64,000 nt of DNA from assembly GCA_947474595.1 (NCBI GenBank), contig CANJIV010000003.1, forward strand, positions 62,001-126,000, read 5' to 3'. The notes beneath the pieces were generated by a model, which saw nothing but the letters and a program-made list of their open reading frames with translations, was not told the origin of the DNA and did no database searches. Positions within the stretch are counted from its first letter, which is position 1, and every line of letters starts with the position of its first letter. The DNA is from Solirubrobacterales bacterium (GTDB lineage Bacteria; Actinomycetota; Thermoleophilia; Solirubrobacterales; Solirubrobacteraceae). A program made the translations under genes and the position numbers. Positions 42,799-50,695 of this stretch are shown in pieces.

Positions 42799-43785
42799 AT
42801 GAGAGCTATGCAAATAACACAACTAACCGGGCCCGCTTCAGCGATGAGTCTCGTTGATCTCCCAGAGCCCGACCTCGCGGTCGGCCACTCTCTATCCCCG
42901 GGCGAAGGCGTTCTAATCGACGTCACCGTCGCCGGTGTCTCATTTCCAGAGGTCCTCCAGACACGCGGCGAGTATCAGGTGAGGCCAGATCTGCCGTTCG
43001 TACCGGGCAGTGAGGTTGCTGGCGTAGTGCGCAAATCATCGCCTGCCTCACCACTTAAGCCCGGTCAGAGAGTCGCGGCGTTCTGCCTCTTGGGGGCATT
43101 TGCCGAGGTTGCGATCGCTCCCCCCCACCTCACTTACGCTCTCTCCGACGAGCTCGATGATGCCCAGGGCGCTGCGCTGATCCTCAACTATCACACCGCC
43201 CACTTCTCGCTCGTTTACCGCGGGGGACTGCGCGAAGGCGAAACGGTCCTCATTCACGGCGCCGCAGGCGGCGTTGGGACAGCGTCTATTCAGGTAGCCA
43301 AGGGGCTCGGTGCTCGCACGATCGCCGTCGTCTCCAGCGACGAGAAAGAGGCAGTCGCTCGCGCTGCTGGCGCCGATGAAGTCGTCCGTTCGGATGGCGC
43401 TTGGAAGGACGAGGTCCTAGCTCTAGGTGGAGTCGACATGGTCCTTGATCCGGTCGGCGGCGACCGCTTTACCGACAGCTTGCGTTCTCTGCGTGAGAAT
43501 GGCCGCGTCGTGGTCGTAGGCTTCACGGGTGGCTCTATCCCTGAGGTTAAAGTCAACCGCCTTCTGCTCAAAAACACTTCGGTCATCGGGGCTGGGTGGG
43601 GTGCATCGGCGCTCTTTAAGGCCGACCTGATCGCCTCAACCCAAGCGGCGATCGACAAGCTAATCGCGAGTGGTTTTGTGCGACCTCTAGTTGGGGCACA
43701 CTTCCCGCTAGAGCGGGCCGCTGATGCATTGGAGTGCATCGATAGCCGCAGCGCGACCGGCAAAGTCGTGCTCGACGTCGCTTAG
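42799..43785 (+). CDS. NADPH:quinone oxidoreductase, zeta-crystallin-like (MDR, zinc-free)
   Basis: From ATG 42799 a 328-residue medium-chain oxidoreductase. VLIDVTVAGVSFPEVLQTRG, PFVPGSEVAGVV and the cofactor motif HGAAGGVGTASIQVAKGLGA mark the quinone oxidoreductase group, which lacks the zinc-binding cysteines of alcohol dehydrogenases. A TAGGGT box at 42784-42789 ends ten bases before the ATG, so the message may be leaderless; this argues against the upstream ATG at 42775. Monocistronic. Confidence 0.87.
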   Translation: MRAMQITQLTGPASAMSLVDLPEPDLAVGHSLSPGEGVLIDVTVAGVSFPEVLQTRGEYQVRPDLPFVPGSEVAGVVRKSSPASPLKPGQRVAAFCLLGAFAEVAIAPPHLTYALSDELDDAQGAALILNYHTAHFSLVYRGGLREGETVLIHGAAGGVGTASIQVAKGLGARTIAVVSSDEKEAVARAAGADEVVRSDGAWKDEVLALGGVDMVLDPVGGDRFTDSLRSLRENGRVVVVGFTGGSIPEVKVNRLLLKNTSVIGAGWGASALFKADLIASTQAAIDKLIASGFVRPLVGAHFPLERAADALECIDSRSATGKVVLDVA

Positions 43786-43842
43786 CCGGGGGGTTAGCTC
43801 CCCAACCATGAATATGTAAGGACAAGTAGACACACCCCCCTT
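43786..43842 (+). ncRNA. Structured intergenic element, copy 2 (G6/C6-stem motif)
   Basis: Six G residues (43788-43793) can pair with six C residues (43835-43840), followed by TT. The 41-nt interior matches that of 17006-17068 in length and at 27 of 41 positions, sharing AACC, TGAATAT and AGGACAA; the inner GGTT/AACC pairing is kept while intervening bases differ. Like copy 1 it lies between a plus-strand gene and a minus-strand gene that converge. It could be a bidirectional terminator family, a repeat or a small RNA. Confidence 0.5.
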
Positions 43843-43890
43843 AAGACCGGGGCGTTGACACGTTCGGCATTCGTAGGCGCGAGCCTAGCC

Positions 43891-44646
43891 TCAGGAGCGA
43901 CGGATCTGCGCTGGCCAGCCCATTGCGATTACAACCGGGGTGCCGGGCGGTGCTAAGCGCGCTAGCCGCCGGAGCATCCCGTTGTTGATCCGGATGCATC
44001 CGTGAGAGGCGGCGCTGCCGAGTGGGTCTGCCAGCAGCATCCCTGCCCTGCCATGGATGGCGACCCTGCCGGGGCCGCCGTCATAGCTGTGGAGCACATT
44101 TGAGAACGCAGTTAGGTGTAGCGCAAACGGCCCGATCACTGCGCCGGGTGGAGCGTCGGCTCGCTCGTAGACAGCAAACAAGCCTCGTGGAGTTGGTGTC
44201 TCGGCCTTGCCAACCACGATCTCCGAAGCCAAGACCAAGTGGCCCGCCTTGCGGACTCTTAACTCCCGCGCTCGCAAAGAGATTTCGATACGCATATCTG
44301 TATCGCCGATCCGTGCGTGGCTCGCCCGAATCCAGCCCGACGAACCGTTTGGACGCACCGGCAGCATTACCTTCAGCCACAGCTCTCCATCGGCATCACG
44401 ACGCGAACTTGTAATCAGTAGGACCGATGGGCGCCCTGTCCACATCGTCTCAGACCAAACCATCCGCAGCGGCTCCTCACCATCGGGATGAGCGTAGACC
44501 GCCGCTGCGCTAGTAAGCGTCGCAGTAGATGCATGCGTTGGCGTGAGAGGCGCAGGAGATTGGACGCTGCTAGCGGCGAAAGAGTCGCTAGCTGCGCACA
44601 GGAAGAGCGCCACCGTGGCTGCAGCCAGATAACGCCCGAAGGTCAT
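43891..44646 (-). CDS. L,D-transpeptidase (YkuD domain), secreted
   Basis: A 251-residue exported wall enzyme that forms 3-3 crosslinks in peptidoglycan or attaches proteins to it. A signal peptide (about 1-24) precedes an SH3-like segment (to about 110) and the YkuD catalytic domain, with HGRAGMLLADPLGSAASHGCIRI holding the His and Cys active-site residues in SHGCIR. Its start overlaps the end of the DUF11-repeat gene by 4 bp, so the two are translationally coupled, which suggests a link between this enzyme and the surface protein. Confidence 0.9.
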   Translation of the reverse strand: MTFGRYLAAATVALFLCAASDSFAASSVQSPAPLTPTHASTATLTSAAAVYAHPDGEEPLRMVWSETMWTGRPSVLLITSSRRDADGELWLKVMLPVRPNGSSGWIRASHARIGDTDMRIEISLRARELRVRKAGHLVLASEIVVGKAETPTPRGLFAVYERADAPPGAVIGPFALHLTAFSNVLHSYDGGPGRVAIHGRAGMLLADPLGSAASHGCIRINNGMLRRLARLAPPGTPVVIAMGWPAQIRRS

Positions 44647-47600
44647 CCAGTTATGCCGCCGCTAGGAGCAAGCAGCGTTGATGCGGCAACCGAACTGACG
44701 TTAGATCCACTAGCACTAGCGCCAGGCTTTGTCGTAGCCCCCGTGCGTACGGTCGCCAGATAACTGACCGTCTTGGAAGTCAAGCTCTGGGCCGCCAAGA
44801 AGGAGCGTGCGCCGGCCTGTGCAATCGAAGGAGCCAACTCTCCTAGGATCCAGCAGACAGAGCCGTTAATCTGGCGACCGCTGCCCGAAGCACTGGCAAA
44901 CCGCAGCGAGAATGGCACTGGCGCGCAGACCCTGACCGTGTTAGCGAAGACCCTTGAGAGGTTGGCGACCTTGAAGGTAATCCGCACCTTGTTGCCGATA
45001 TGCGGGTGGGCGCTAGAGGTGCCAGCAGTAATCACAATCTTCGAACTGTCAACGGCCACATTCGTGATGCTGCTATCAGAGTTACTAGGTCGCCCTGCCG
45101 CCTTGACGGACGCAGCGTTGATGACCTTCCCCCCGGGAACCATCATCTTGACGGTGATAGTCGCGTGGGCCCCTGTCTTCAGAGTGCCCAACTTGCAGGC
45201 CATCGCGCTGCAGGTCCCCTGGCTAGGCCGGATCGATATCAACTTGTAGCCGCCGGAGGGGAGATCGGTCATCGCGACCGATGTAGCGCCAGCGCTGCCT
45301 GTGTTAGTCGCCGTCACCACATAAGTCAAAGGCGCCGACGAGTGTGGGTTAAGCGTCGTCAGGCGTTTAGAGACCGAAAGATAGGGCCCGTTGACGCTAT
45401 CGGAGATCGTGATCGACGCTTTCGCACTGTTGTTAGCCGCGTTCTTGTCGCGCTGAGCTCCGGGGACAACGTCGGCGCTATTAGTCATCGTAGAGTTCGG
45501 CTGAGAGCTCGATACTCTCGCTGTTATCTGTACTACTGCCGTTCCCTTGGGAACAATGTCACCAAAGAAGCAGCTGACTTTGCGCTCCACAATCTTGCAA
45601 CCGCGCGGATCTGTGGACGTAGCGGCCGTTGGGGTCATACCCTGCGGCAGATCGTCGACAATCTGAGCACCGTTGGACGTCGACGGCCCGCTGTTAGACA
45701 GCGTGATCAAGAAGCTCAAAGTAGCGCCAGGGCTAGCGCTGGTAGGGGTCGCGCTCTTGGTCAGTGAAAGCTCAGCCACTGGCGCAATTACGAGCGGCGT
45801 GATGTCGGTGTCATTGCTCTCGACCGGATCGTCAACGCTGGTACTAACCGATGCCATGATCTGCGCCTCAGTGTTATTGGCGTTATCGCCACCGCGCACC
45901 TTGATCTTCGTAACCGCAGAGGAGCCATTATTGATCGTCCCCAAATCACAGGTAATGGTCCGTACTGAAACCGTGCAGCCATCGGGCACAGAGACAACGG
46001 TTAGCTGCGCTGGCAATGTCGCTATCAGGAGCGAAGCGGCGGCGGCGGTAGGGCCGTTATTTGTCGTCTGAAAGACGATCTGAGCCTCAGCGCCAGCTTC
46101 AAGCTCCCCGGGGCCATTGACCTTTGCTGCGAGATCGGCGGCAGGCGTAATGGTGACCGTCACCTCATCGGCGTTGTTAGCCGGATCTGGGTCGTCGGTC
46201 AACGAGGAGACCGCGGCCCGGTTGACCGCCTTTCGATCCTCGGCGGCTACTGAATTGAGCGAATGAGCAGTGATCGAAACCGTACGGACGACCGAGGCCG
46301 CCGTGCTGCCGCTCCAGACACAAGTGATCTCAGCATTTGTACGACCGCAGGTACCACCCGCCGACGGTGTCGCAACTGCCGAAGCCTCGTCTAACGCCAC
46401 CGGGAGCGTGTCGACGACTTGTACGTTCTCGGCTGCACCAGGGCCATTGTTAGTCGCCGTGAGTGTGTATCTGATCGTTTCGCCCGGGTTGGCGACGGCA
46501 AGCGAGGCCGACTTCGTGAGCGCCAGGTCGGCTAGAGCACGGACATTTACGGCGGCGGTGTCGGTCGGCTGGCTCGTCGTTACGTCGGAGTTGGCAGTCG
46601 CCGAGTTGGTCACGGTCATGCCGGCAATCGAGCTCTGGGCCCTCGCGCGCAGCGTGATCCCCACCTCGCCGTTGACCGCAAGCGTGCCAAGAGCGCAGCT
46701 GACAGTCGTAGTGCCACTCGCTCCCGCTGCCGAGCTGCAGCTACCGGCGGTTGAAGTCGCGGAGACGAAGTCGAGTCCAGCTGGAAGTGTGTCAACGACC
46801 GTCGTGCCGGTTCCGGCCGACGGGCCGCTGTTGCGGACCAGCAGATTGAAGGTCACGAGCGAGCCGGCGCTCACTTCGCTCTCATCGACCGACTTGTTGA
46901 GCACAAGCGTCGCCAGAGGCGCCGAGGGCACACCGGTCGTTGAGGCGTCATTGAGCAACGCTGGACTACTTGCATTGGTCGGCTGACCCCCGCCGGAAAC
47001 GCCGCCGGTGTTGAGAACCGACGATCCCAGCGTGTAGTTGGAGACGACCGTTATCGGTGGGTATGACGCACCCGGCGCCAGCACGTCAGAGCGGGTGCAC
47101 GGTGAATGCGAGCTTGGGCAAGTCCAGCCACTGCCGGACATCGTATAAACACCGGTAAATCCGCCGTCGCTGAAATCGCCGACCGTAACCGTGCCGACCG
47201 TCGGCAGCGTCCCCTGATTGGTGACTGTGAGGGCGAAGGTGTAGGCACCGCCGACCGAACTACTAATCGTCTTGACGATTCCTGGATCGGGATAAGCCAC
47301 GGTTATCGACGCTGATGCCACCGTGGAAATAGGTAGGCCTAGATCGGGCGAGACGAAGCTGAGTGTCCCGGTGTTAGTGATGACGTCACCGAGAGGACGG
47401 TCACCGTTTATCGTGGCCTCAAAGGTGACGGTGGCTGAAGCCCCTGGCGCCAATGTTCCACCGCTGGTCGCGGTCGCACCGCTTCCGAGCCGCGCCGTGA
47501 TTACTGACGCAACATTGGTCGCGTTTCCACTCCCGCTGGTGATGTCAGGCCCGCTAATTAGCGTCACGTCAAGCGGGATCGGATCACTTAGCGAGACGGC

Positions 47601-48806
47601 CGTCGCACTAGCCGCTCCGCTATTAGTCGCCGTCATCGTGTAACGGACGGTCGCCCCTGGCTGCGCGGCGCCGCCACCGACAACTGCCGCGCTCTTAGTG
47701 AGGATGACATTTGGCGAGAAGAGCTCAGTCGCAAACGTAATTACTTGGGGAAGGTAGGTGTCACCGCTCGTCTTGGCTCTTACGGTCGCTGAGGTAGAGC
47801 CGTTGTCAAGGACTCCGTCAGCAGCGAAGAAGCTTGAGTCGTAGCCGAGCTGGTTCTTCCAGTTGGGATTCTTCAGAGTGGCCAGCGAGCCGAGATTGGC
47901 GATCGTCGAGTTCTCGGTGTTGTTGTCAGGATGCACCGCATCCACTAGGCGGGTGTCATTGAGGGTGAGATAGTCGCCGGTGACCCCAGCGTCGCCTTCA
48001 TAAGCCACGACACCAACCTCTGTCTTTACAGCGCCCGTTGCCGGAGTCTTGAAGCCGCTCACGGGAATGCTCACTAGCGCCTGGCCAGCAACCGTAAGGA
48101 AGCCGTCGTTGACGGCAAGATTGCGAAGTGGCTCATCGGCGTCGGCGTAGGCGACGACGATTGTCCACCCACCTGAGCGGTTCCCACCAGTTCCAGCTTG
48201 AACGTTGGCGACTGTGTAGGTCCCCGGACCAGCAGAGCGCACCAGAGAAGTTACGTCTGCGAAGGCTCCATACTCTTTGCCCGTGGTCTGATCGGTAGCG
48301 CTCGCCGTGATTGGCAGCGACGAGGACGCACCCGCCACAGTCAACAAAACACGGCCTATCGCGGCTGCGTTTGGTGCCACAGCTGGCGTTCCAACGAATC
48401 CATTGATTCCTTTGATTAAGTCTCCGCGGCTAGTATCAGCGGTCCAGTAAAGACCAGCGAAAAGCACCTCTGCCCCATCAGGGAGTACCAAGTCGGCTTG
48501 CGACGAGTTGAAGGTCTGCGGATCGCTGTCGGTATCGAGCATCCGCATATCCATCGAGTTATTGTTGCGCGCACCAGTGCCGGCCCGAGCCTGTTCACAC
48601 TGTGCGTTTAGGCCGGGATCAACGGTGTTGTTTGGACAGGCGAGGATCGTATTTGCCGCGCTCGTGATCCGCCCATTTACGTTGGTCGAAAAGCGAGGCG
48701 AAAACTGTCGCTCAGCCGCACCGGCCGTCGCACTAGAGGTCGCGACACAGACCAGCACTGCCATCGCGATGCCAACCGACGCTAAGGAACGCTTCATTGA
48801 GCCCAT
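44643..48806 (-). CDS. Large surface protein with eight DUF11-type repeats
   Basis: 1387 residues, exported (signal peptide about 4-31). Residues about 35-360 are a beta-rich N-terminal domain. Then come eight immunoglobulin-like DUF11 repeats starting near residues 365, 504, 634, 762, 890, 1012, 1140 and 1254; a typical unit begins ADLALTKSASLAVANPGETI and contains YTLTATNNGP. The repeats are 115-140 residues long. No LPXTG signal, choline or LysM domain, or C-terminal helix is visible, so attachment is not explained. Such proteins are often adhesins or stalk proteins. The gene is followed by, and overlaps, the L,D-transpeptidase gene. Confidence 0.85.
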   Translation of the reverse strand: MGSMKRSLASVGIAMAVLVCVATSSATAGAAERQFSPRFSTNVNGRITSAANTILACPNNTVDPGLNAQCEQARAGTGARNNNSMDMRMLDTDSDPQTFNSSQADLVLPDGAEVLFAGLYWTADTSRGDLIKGINGFVGTPAVAPNAAAIGRVLLTVAGASSSLPITASATDQTTGKEYGAFADVTSLVRSAGPGTYTVANVQAGTGGNRSGGWTIVVAYADADEPLRNLAVNDGFLTVAGQALVSIPVSGFKTPATGAVKTEVGVVAYEGDAGVTGDYLTLNDTRLVDAVHPDNNTENSTIANLGSLATLKNPNWKNQLGYDSSFFAADGVLDNGSTSATVRAKTSGDTYLPQVITFATELFSPNVILTKSAAVVGGGAAQPGATVRYTMTATNSGAASATAVSLSDPIPLDVTLISGPDITSGSGNATNVASVITARLGSGATATSGGTLAPGASATVTFEATINGDRPLGDVITNTGTLSFVSPDLGLPISTVASASITVAYPDPGIVKTISSSVGGAYTFALTVTNQGTLPTVGTVTVGDFSDGGFTGVYTMSGSGWTCPSSHSPCTRSDVLAPGASYPPITVVSNYTLGSSVLNTGGVSGGGQPTNASSPALLNDASTTGVPSAPLATLVLNKSVDESEVSAGSLVTFNLLVRNSGPSAGTGTTVVDTLPAGLDFVSATSTAGSCSSAAGASGTTTVSCALGTLAVNGEVGITLRARAQSSIAGMTVTNSATANSDVTTSQPTDTAAVNVRALADLALTKSASLAVANPGETIRYTLTATNNGPGAAENVQVVDTLPVALDEASAVATPSAGGTCGRTNAEITCVWSGSTAASVVRTVSITAHSLNSVAAEDRKAVNRAAVSSLTDDPDPANNADEVTVTITPAADLAAKVNGPGELEAGAEAQIVFQTTNNGPTAAAASLLIATLPAQLTVVSVPDGCTVSVRTITCDLGTINNGSSAVTKIKVRGGDNANNTEAQIMASVSTSVDDPVESNDTDITPLVIAPVAELSLTKSATPTSASPGATLSFLITLSNSGPSTSNGAQIVDDLPQGMTPTAATSTDPRGCKIVERKVSCFFGDIVPKGTAVVQITARVSSSQPNSTMTNSADVVPGAQRDKNAANNSAKASITISDSVNGPYLSVSKRLTTLNPHSSAPLTYVVTATNTGSAGATSVAMTDLPSGGYKLISIRPSQGTCSAMACKLGTLKTGAHATITVKMMVPGGKVINAASVKAAGRPSNSDSSITNVAVDSSKIVITAGTSSAHPHIGNKVRITFKVANLSRVFANTVRVCAPVPFSLRFASASGSGRQINGSVCWILGELAPSIAQAGARSFLAAQSLTSKTVSYLATVRTGATTKPGASASGSNVSSVAASTLLAPSGGITG

Positions 48807-48874
48807 GTTATCGAAACATAAGACGGCCTACGCCACTACTACTACGACGCAAGAGTGAGTCTTGGGCTCCGCTT

Positions 48875-49489
48875 TTAGTAGAAGACGTAGCGAAACTTCG
48901 TACCGCTACACAGGCCACGTAGCTTCGCCCCCAGCACCGAACCGTGGGACCGATTTTCGCTGCTGGGCACGTACATCACGGTAGCTAGCCAGCCGATCGG
49001 ACTAGATCCGCGCGTCAAGCCTGCTCCTTGCCCACGACCGACAGCGGGCGGGTATTCGTCACGATCAAATCCAGCACGCGTCGCGATCCCCCTCAGCAGA
49101 CGGTCGCGCCGTTGGGAAGCCCCGCTGCGCAACAAGACGAGCGTCGTTGGCCAGCCGTCCTTTACCGCATTGAGGAAATGTCGCCGGATGTTGGGATATT
49201 TGGTACCGCTGAAGCTAATCGACCGTATCCCTGATGGCCGCGAACAGCCCTGTTCTACGGGAGTCGGCGTTGGGGTCGGGGTCGGCGATACTCCCTTCAA
49301 ACACGGACAAGGCAGCGACTCGCAGTAGATCCCGTCTCCGTCTGCATCGCGGGTATCCGCGGCACGCTGCGCCGCGGCCTGATTTGAGTAGGCGCTACAG
49401 CTCTTGGCGCTTGCGGTCGCGGGAAGAGCGCCAGCTAGGGCTAGCAATCCAAGCACAGGGAGCAGAGTTTTTAATGAAGAGAGCGTCAA
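48875..49489 (-). CDS. Secreted protein with excalibur calcium-binding domain
   Basis: 204 residues with a signal peptide (about 1-28). The excalibur motif follows at about 31-62: CSAYSNQAAAQRAA and DADGDGIYCESLPC, with the DxDxDGxxCE calcium loop. A Pro/Thr linker (TPTPTPTP) leads to a C-terminal domain of about 130 residues that is unlike anything I recognise; RSGASQRRDRLLRG and SSENRSHGSVLG are visible. Some relatives carry nuclease domains at this position. It is the first gene of a minus-strand run leading into the DUF11 protein. Confidence 0.75.
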   Translation of the reverse strand: MTLSSLKTLLPVLGLLALAGALPATASAKSCSAYSNQAAAQRAADTRDADGDGIYCESLPCPCLKGVSPTPTPTPTPVEQGCSRPSGIRSISFSGTKYPNIRRHFLNAVKDGWPTTLVLLRSGASQRRDRLLRGIATRAGFDRDEYPPAVGRGQGAGLTRGSSPIGWLATVMYVPSSENRSHGSVLGAKLRGLCSGTKFRYVFY

Positions 49490-49558
49490 AAGAGCACCAT
49501 CTCTGTGACGAAACAGCGTAACAGGCCCCTTGGCCGACTCTCTAAATTAGTCGGATGG

Positions 49559-49828
49559 CTAACTGTCGGGCGAGTAACCGGCGTTAGTCAGCATGCGGCG
49601 CAGATCGACCACCATCTGGATATTTACATCCTTGCCATGGGGGCGATGGAAGGCCTCAGTCTCAGGACCGAGAGTGACCTTAAGCTTGCCGTTGTGCGCG
49701 TCTTGCACCTCGCCGACGTGCTCGAGCAGCGAAATAACATGGCGCCACTCGATGTTGTGGCTGGTCGGATGAGAAAAGATCTCTGCGACCGTGTCGCGAT
49801 GGCGGCTAGTCAGCTCAGGCTTGTTCAT
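49559..49828 (-). CDS. Conserved small protein, HicA-like fold possible
   Basis: An 89-residue protein with PELTSRHRDTVAEIF, SHNIEWRHVISLLEHVG and KDVNIQMVVDLRRMLTNAG. The pattern (helix, three strands with a short basic loop, helix) resembles HicA/dsRBD-like folds, and I recall it as a conserved hypothetical protein in actinobacteria. No HicB partner is adjacent, so a toxin role is not supported. Four 9-bp repeats lie in its upstream region. Confidence 0.7.
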   Translation of the reverse strand: MNKPELTSRHRDTVAEIFSHPTSHNIEWRHVISLLEHVGEVQDAHNGKLKVTLGPETEAFHRPHGKDVNIQMVVDLRRMLTNAGYSPDS

Positions 49829-49863
49829 CTAAGCGAGTCTAGTTGACGGACTCGCTGCAAGGC

Positions 49864-49899
49864 GGTCTGGCAGGTCTGGCAGGTCTGGCAGGTCTGGCC
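49864..49899. repeat. Four tandem copies of a 9-bp unit (GGTCTGGCA)
   Basis: GGTCTGGCA is repeated three times exactly and a fourth time with a final C. It lies in the 77-bp gap between the small conserved gene and the interrupted membrane-protein gene, where it could be a promoter-region repeat prone to slippage. Confidence 0.9.
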
Positions 49900-49905
49900 A
49901 AAGCC

Positions 49906-50136
49906 CTAGGCCAAGATATTGACCGCGCGCACCGCGACCAGCAAGATCGCCTCGGGGACGGCCGGCACGATCCAAACCCAACTCGGCAACAGCCACAGCT
50001 CCCAGCTCTTGATCATGCAGACCACGTCGAGCGTCAGCTGTAGAGCGATTACCGTGAGAACAACTGCGGCGGCTTCGCGGACCTAAAGCCTGGCAACCCG
50101 CTGCTCGTCGGTTGGTCGCGGATTAGGCCTAGTCAC
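49906..50136 (-). pseudogene. Small membrane-protein gene interrupted by an in-frame TAG
   Basis: Read from GTG 50136, the frame begins TRPNPRPTDEQRVARL, meets a TAG codon at 50083-50085, and continues in the same frame as VREAAAVVLTVIALQLTLDVV, an IKSWELWLLPSWVW loop and IVPAVPEAILLVAV to a stop at 49906. The part after the stop has two clear hydrophobic helices, and the part before it looks like a normal charged N terminus. This suggests a 76-codon gene broken by a single nonsense change. A start inside the second part (for example at the internal ATG) would give only one helix. Family unknown. Confidence 0.45.
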
Positions 50137-50185
50137 ACCAACACTGTGACCCAGACGGCCGACGACATATCTAAGACGGCGTTAG

Positions 50186-50602
50186 TTAGTTTGTCTTGCA
50201 GGCGAGGTCGTAGATCGCCTTAGGCACTGGCGATGGCTCGGGGCAGACCTTAGCGGCGTCTTTGGGTATCCAGAACTGGCCTTCAGCCTGCCAGATCACG
50301 GTCATTGTCGTGGTGCCTGTGTCGACGGCTGCCGTAGCCCATCCATCAGCGCAGTGGAAGAGCTGGCCATCCTCTGGGACGAGTGTTGACTTCGCATATT
50401 TGTTGAACTCGCTGAAATCCGCGGCGGCCTTCTCGATCGTGGCCTGATCACAGGTAGTCATTCCGCCGATGGGCTTGCCGAGCGTGGATGTCGTCGCGCT
50501 GGCGACCGTAGATGCACTATCGCTACTGCCACAGGCCGCAAGGAGAACTGCAGCCGCGGCCAGAAGCGAAGCGCTGATCACTCTTACTGTGTTTGTATTC
50601 AT
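50186..50602 (-). CDS. Lipoprotein of unknown function
   Basis: 138 residues with a lipoprotein signal: hydrophobic stretch LLAAAAVLLAAC with the lipobox LAAC at residue 25, then a Ser/Thr-rich spacer. The mature domain (about 45-138) has cysteines in TTCDQATIEKAA, LFHCADGWATAAV, KVCPEPSP and DLACKTN, likely forming two disulfides. It probably sits on the outer face of the membrane. Monocistronic. Confidence 0.8.
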   Translation of the reverse strand: MNTNTVRVISASLLAAAAVLLAACGSSDSASTVASATTSTLGKPIGGMTTCDQATIEKAAADFSEFNKYAKSTLVPEDGQLFHCADGWATAAVDTGTTTMTVIWQAEGQFWIPKDAAKVCPEPSPVPKAIYDLACKTN

Positions 50603-50620
50603 GCTGGCATTGATACAGCA

Positions 50621-50648
50621 TCACTCGGCGGCTCCCGCCGCCGAGTGA
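50621..50648 (-). terminator. Perfect 12-bp hairpin after the propeller-like gene
   Basis: TCACTCGGCGGC, loop TCCC, GCCGCCGAGTGA. It lies downstream of the minus-strand gene ending at 50696 and upstream of the lipoprotein gene. Stem quality is very high; the following bases are only weakly T-rich. Confidence 0.7.
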
Positions 50649-50695
50649 CTGTCAACGTCTACCTCAGAGTCCTACTAATGGCCAACCCGCAGCGG

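Noticed and set aside
45000-45767. 255-codon plus-strand frame inside the DUF11 gene
   Set aside because: Arg-rich antisense frame without motifs; the repeat pattern of the minus-strand protein is continuous across it.
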